This document shows, piece by piece, positions 7,804 through 8,638 of a stretch of 8,638 bases of DNA. A program made the position numbers and the translations under genes. Numbering within the stretch: position 1 is the first letter of the stretch; each line of letters begins with the position of its first letter. The stretch comes from Sphingobium sp. GTDB taxonomy: Bacteria; Pseudomonadota; Alphaproteobacteria; Sphingomonadales; Sphingomonadaceae. The stretch covers positions 1 through 8,638 of the forward strand of contig JAGVJS010000153.1 in NCBI GenBank assembly GCA_020051025.1, in the 5' to 3' direction. The notes beneath the pieces are model-generated. The model did not search any database. It saw nothing but the letters and a program-made list of their open reading frames with translations, and was not told where the DNA came from.

Positions 7804-8638
7804 ATGGCGACTCGCGCCAAGGATGACGACGCGTGGGCGGACATGTTTCTGTCTGCCGCGCTGGAGCCGGAAAGATGGGGGGCGGCCATTCAGGCGATGG
7901 CGCGGGCCACCGGGTCCGGTCATGGCCAGCTGATCGGATTCGGTCCGGGGGCATGGGGCTTCAACTGGATCAGCGATATAGACGCCAGCATCCTGTCCAA
8001 AGGCGCTGCGATCGACCAGGCCACGCCTGACCTGAATTTCCGCATCGCCGCCGATCGCCTGCCGGACCGGCCGACCGTGGTCCATGAAATCCATTATGAC
8101 ATGGCCCGCCCGACATTGCGGTCGGACGACTATCTGGACATGTGTTCGGATTTCGACATTTTCGATGGCTGCCAGACCCGACTGGTCGGCACCCCGGATC
8201 AGATGGTGGGGCTGGCGTTGCTCCGCAACGAAAAGGATGGCCGGACCAGTCAGGAACAGCGCGCGCTGTTCGCCCATATTGCCGGCCATGCCCGGTCGGC
8301 CGTGCTGTTGCAGCAGGCGATCGAGGCGCAGGGCTTTGCTTTATTGTCCGGCACGTTCGAATCAATGGATCGGGCCTGCTGGCTTCTTGACGCAACGGGT
8401 CGGGTCGGCGGCATGACTCCGCGTGCCGACGCGCTGTTGTCCACCAGCCGCATCCATGTCAGCGACGGCTGGCTGGCGAGTGATCGTGCGGATGAGACCC
8501 GTGCTATATTGCGGGCGGTCCGCAACGTCATCGAACCACCCGGTCGTACCGCCGATCCGGTTGCGCTGGCGGACGAAGCAGGCGGCGTCGCCGTCATGCT
8601 GGAATTTCATCCGCTGCCGGTGCGGCCCTGGGCGTTGC
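7804..8638 (+). CDS. probable LuxR-family (HTH) regulator, N-terminal sensory part, cut by right edge
   Basis: 278 codons are visible, open to the window end. The pattern LSAALEPERWGAAIQAMARATGSGHGQLIG (about 16-44), then DLNFRIAA (76-83), SDDYLDMCSDFDIFDGCQTRLV (107-128), GLALLRNEKDGRTSQEQRALF (136-156) and HARSAVLLQQAIEAQG (162-177), is that of one-component regulators common in sphingomonads. They have a GAF-like N-terminal region, a short PAS-like segment (about 184-270, here CWLLDATGRV at 192-201) and a C-terminal LuxR-type helix-turn-helix. The DNA-binding domain would lie beyond the edge, so regulator status is inferred from the N-terminal pattern. No phosphoacceptor receiver domain and no membrane segment are seen. 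The ATG at 7804 has GGGGG at 7794-7798, 5 nt upstream. The inducing signal is unknown. Confidence 0.65.
   Translation, partial: MATRAKDDDAWADMFLSAALEPERWGAAIQAMARATGSGHGQLIGFGPGAWGFNWISDIDASILSKGAAIDQATPDLNFRIAADRLPDRPTVVHEIHYDMARPTLRSDDYLDMCSDFDIFDGCQTRLVGTPDQMVGLALLRNEKDGRTSQEQRALFAHIAGHARSAVLLQQAIEAQGFALLSGTFESMDRACWLLDATGRVGGMTPRADALLSTSRIHVSDGWLASDRADETRAILRAVRNVIEPPGRTADPVALADEAGGVAVMLEFHPLPVRPWAL

Noticed and set aside
7774..8395. Minus-strand frames opposite the LuxR-like gene (7774-8289 and 7970-8395)
   Set aside because: The plus strand encodes a recognisable regulator N-terminus with a good ribosome-binding site. The minus-strand proteins are Arg/Gly-rich shadows.

Overview
The window looks like a chromosomal segment of an alphaproteobacterium, most likely a sphingomonad (Sphingobium/Sphingomonas-like). 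The reasons are its high GC content with strong third-position GC bias, an FzlA-type GST-fold cell-division protein, a bacterial CDC48-family double-AAA ATPase of the kind I associate with this group, and the N-terminal half of a LuxR-type regulator typical of it. The genus is an inference; no rRNA or other marker is present. I see no tRNA, rRNA, IS element, phage gene or CRISPR array.

Layout, left to right. Positions 1-1191 (minus) hold the N-terminal 397 codons of acetyl-CoA synthetase (acs), cut by the left edge. A 184-nt divergent gap separates it from fzlA (1376-2047, plus). fzlA converges on a GGDEF diguanylate cyclase gene (2141-3313, minus), with hairpins in the 93-nt gap between them. 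Upstream of the cyclase and on the same strand is a LysR-family regulator (3396-4277, minus). A 336-nt gap without a protein gene follows (4278-4613). It is the least ordinary part of the window: it holds a textbook plus-strand Rho-independent terminator with no protein gene in front of it, a CU-rich anti-Shine-Dalgarno-like motif present twice, and a 10-bp inverted repeat built on TTGCAA. Together these suggest a small RNA gene and an operator region. Next is the CDC48/VAT-like ATPase (GTG start at 4614, to 6908, plus), a strong GC-rich hairpin, a phospholipid-N-methyltransferase-like SAM enzyme (7044-7691, plus), and the start of a probable LuxR-type regulator (7804 to the right edge, plus).

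The genes do not form one pathway. They are separate housekeeping or regulatory units: acetate activation (acs), FtsZ-associated constriction control (fzlA), c-di-GMP synthesis (cyclase), protein remodelling (CDC48-like), probable lipid methylation, and two one-component regulators. The lysR-cyclase pair may be co-transcribed. The putative sRNA lies between the divergent lysR and CDC48-like genes. I see no convincing new multi-gene system; the sRNA candidate is the best lead. Long open frames opposite the real genes are by-products of GC-rich codon use and are not annotated.
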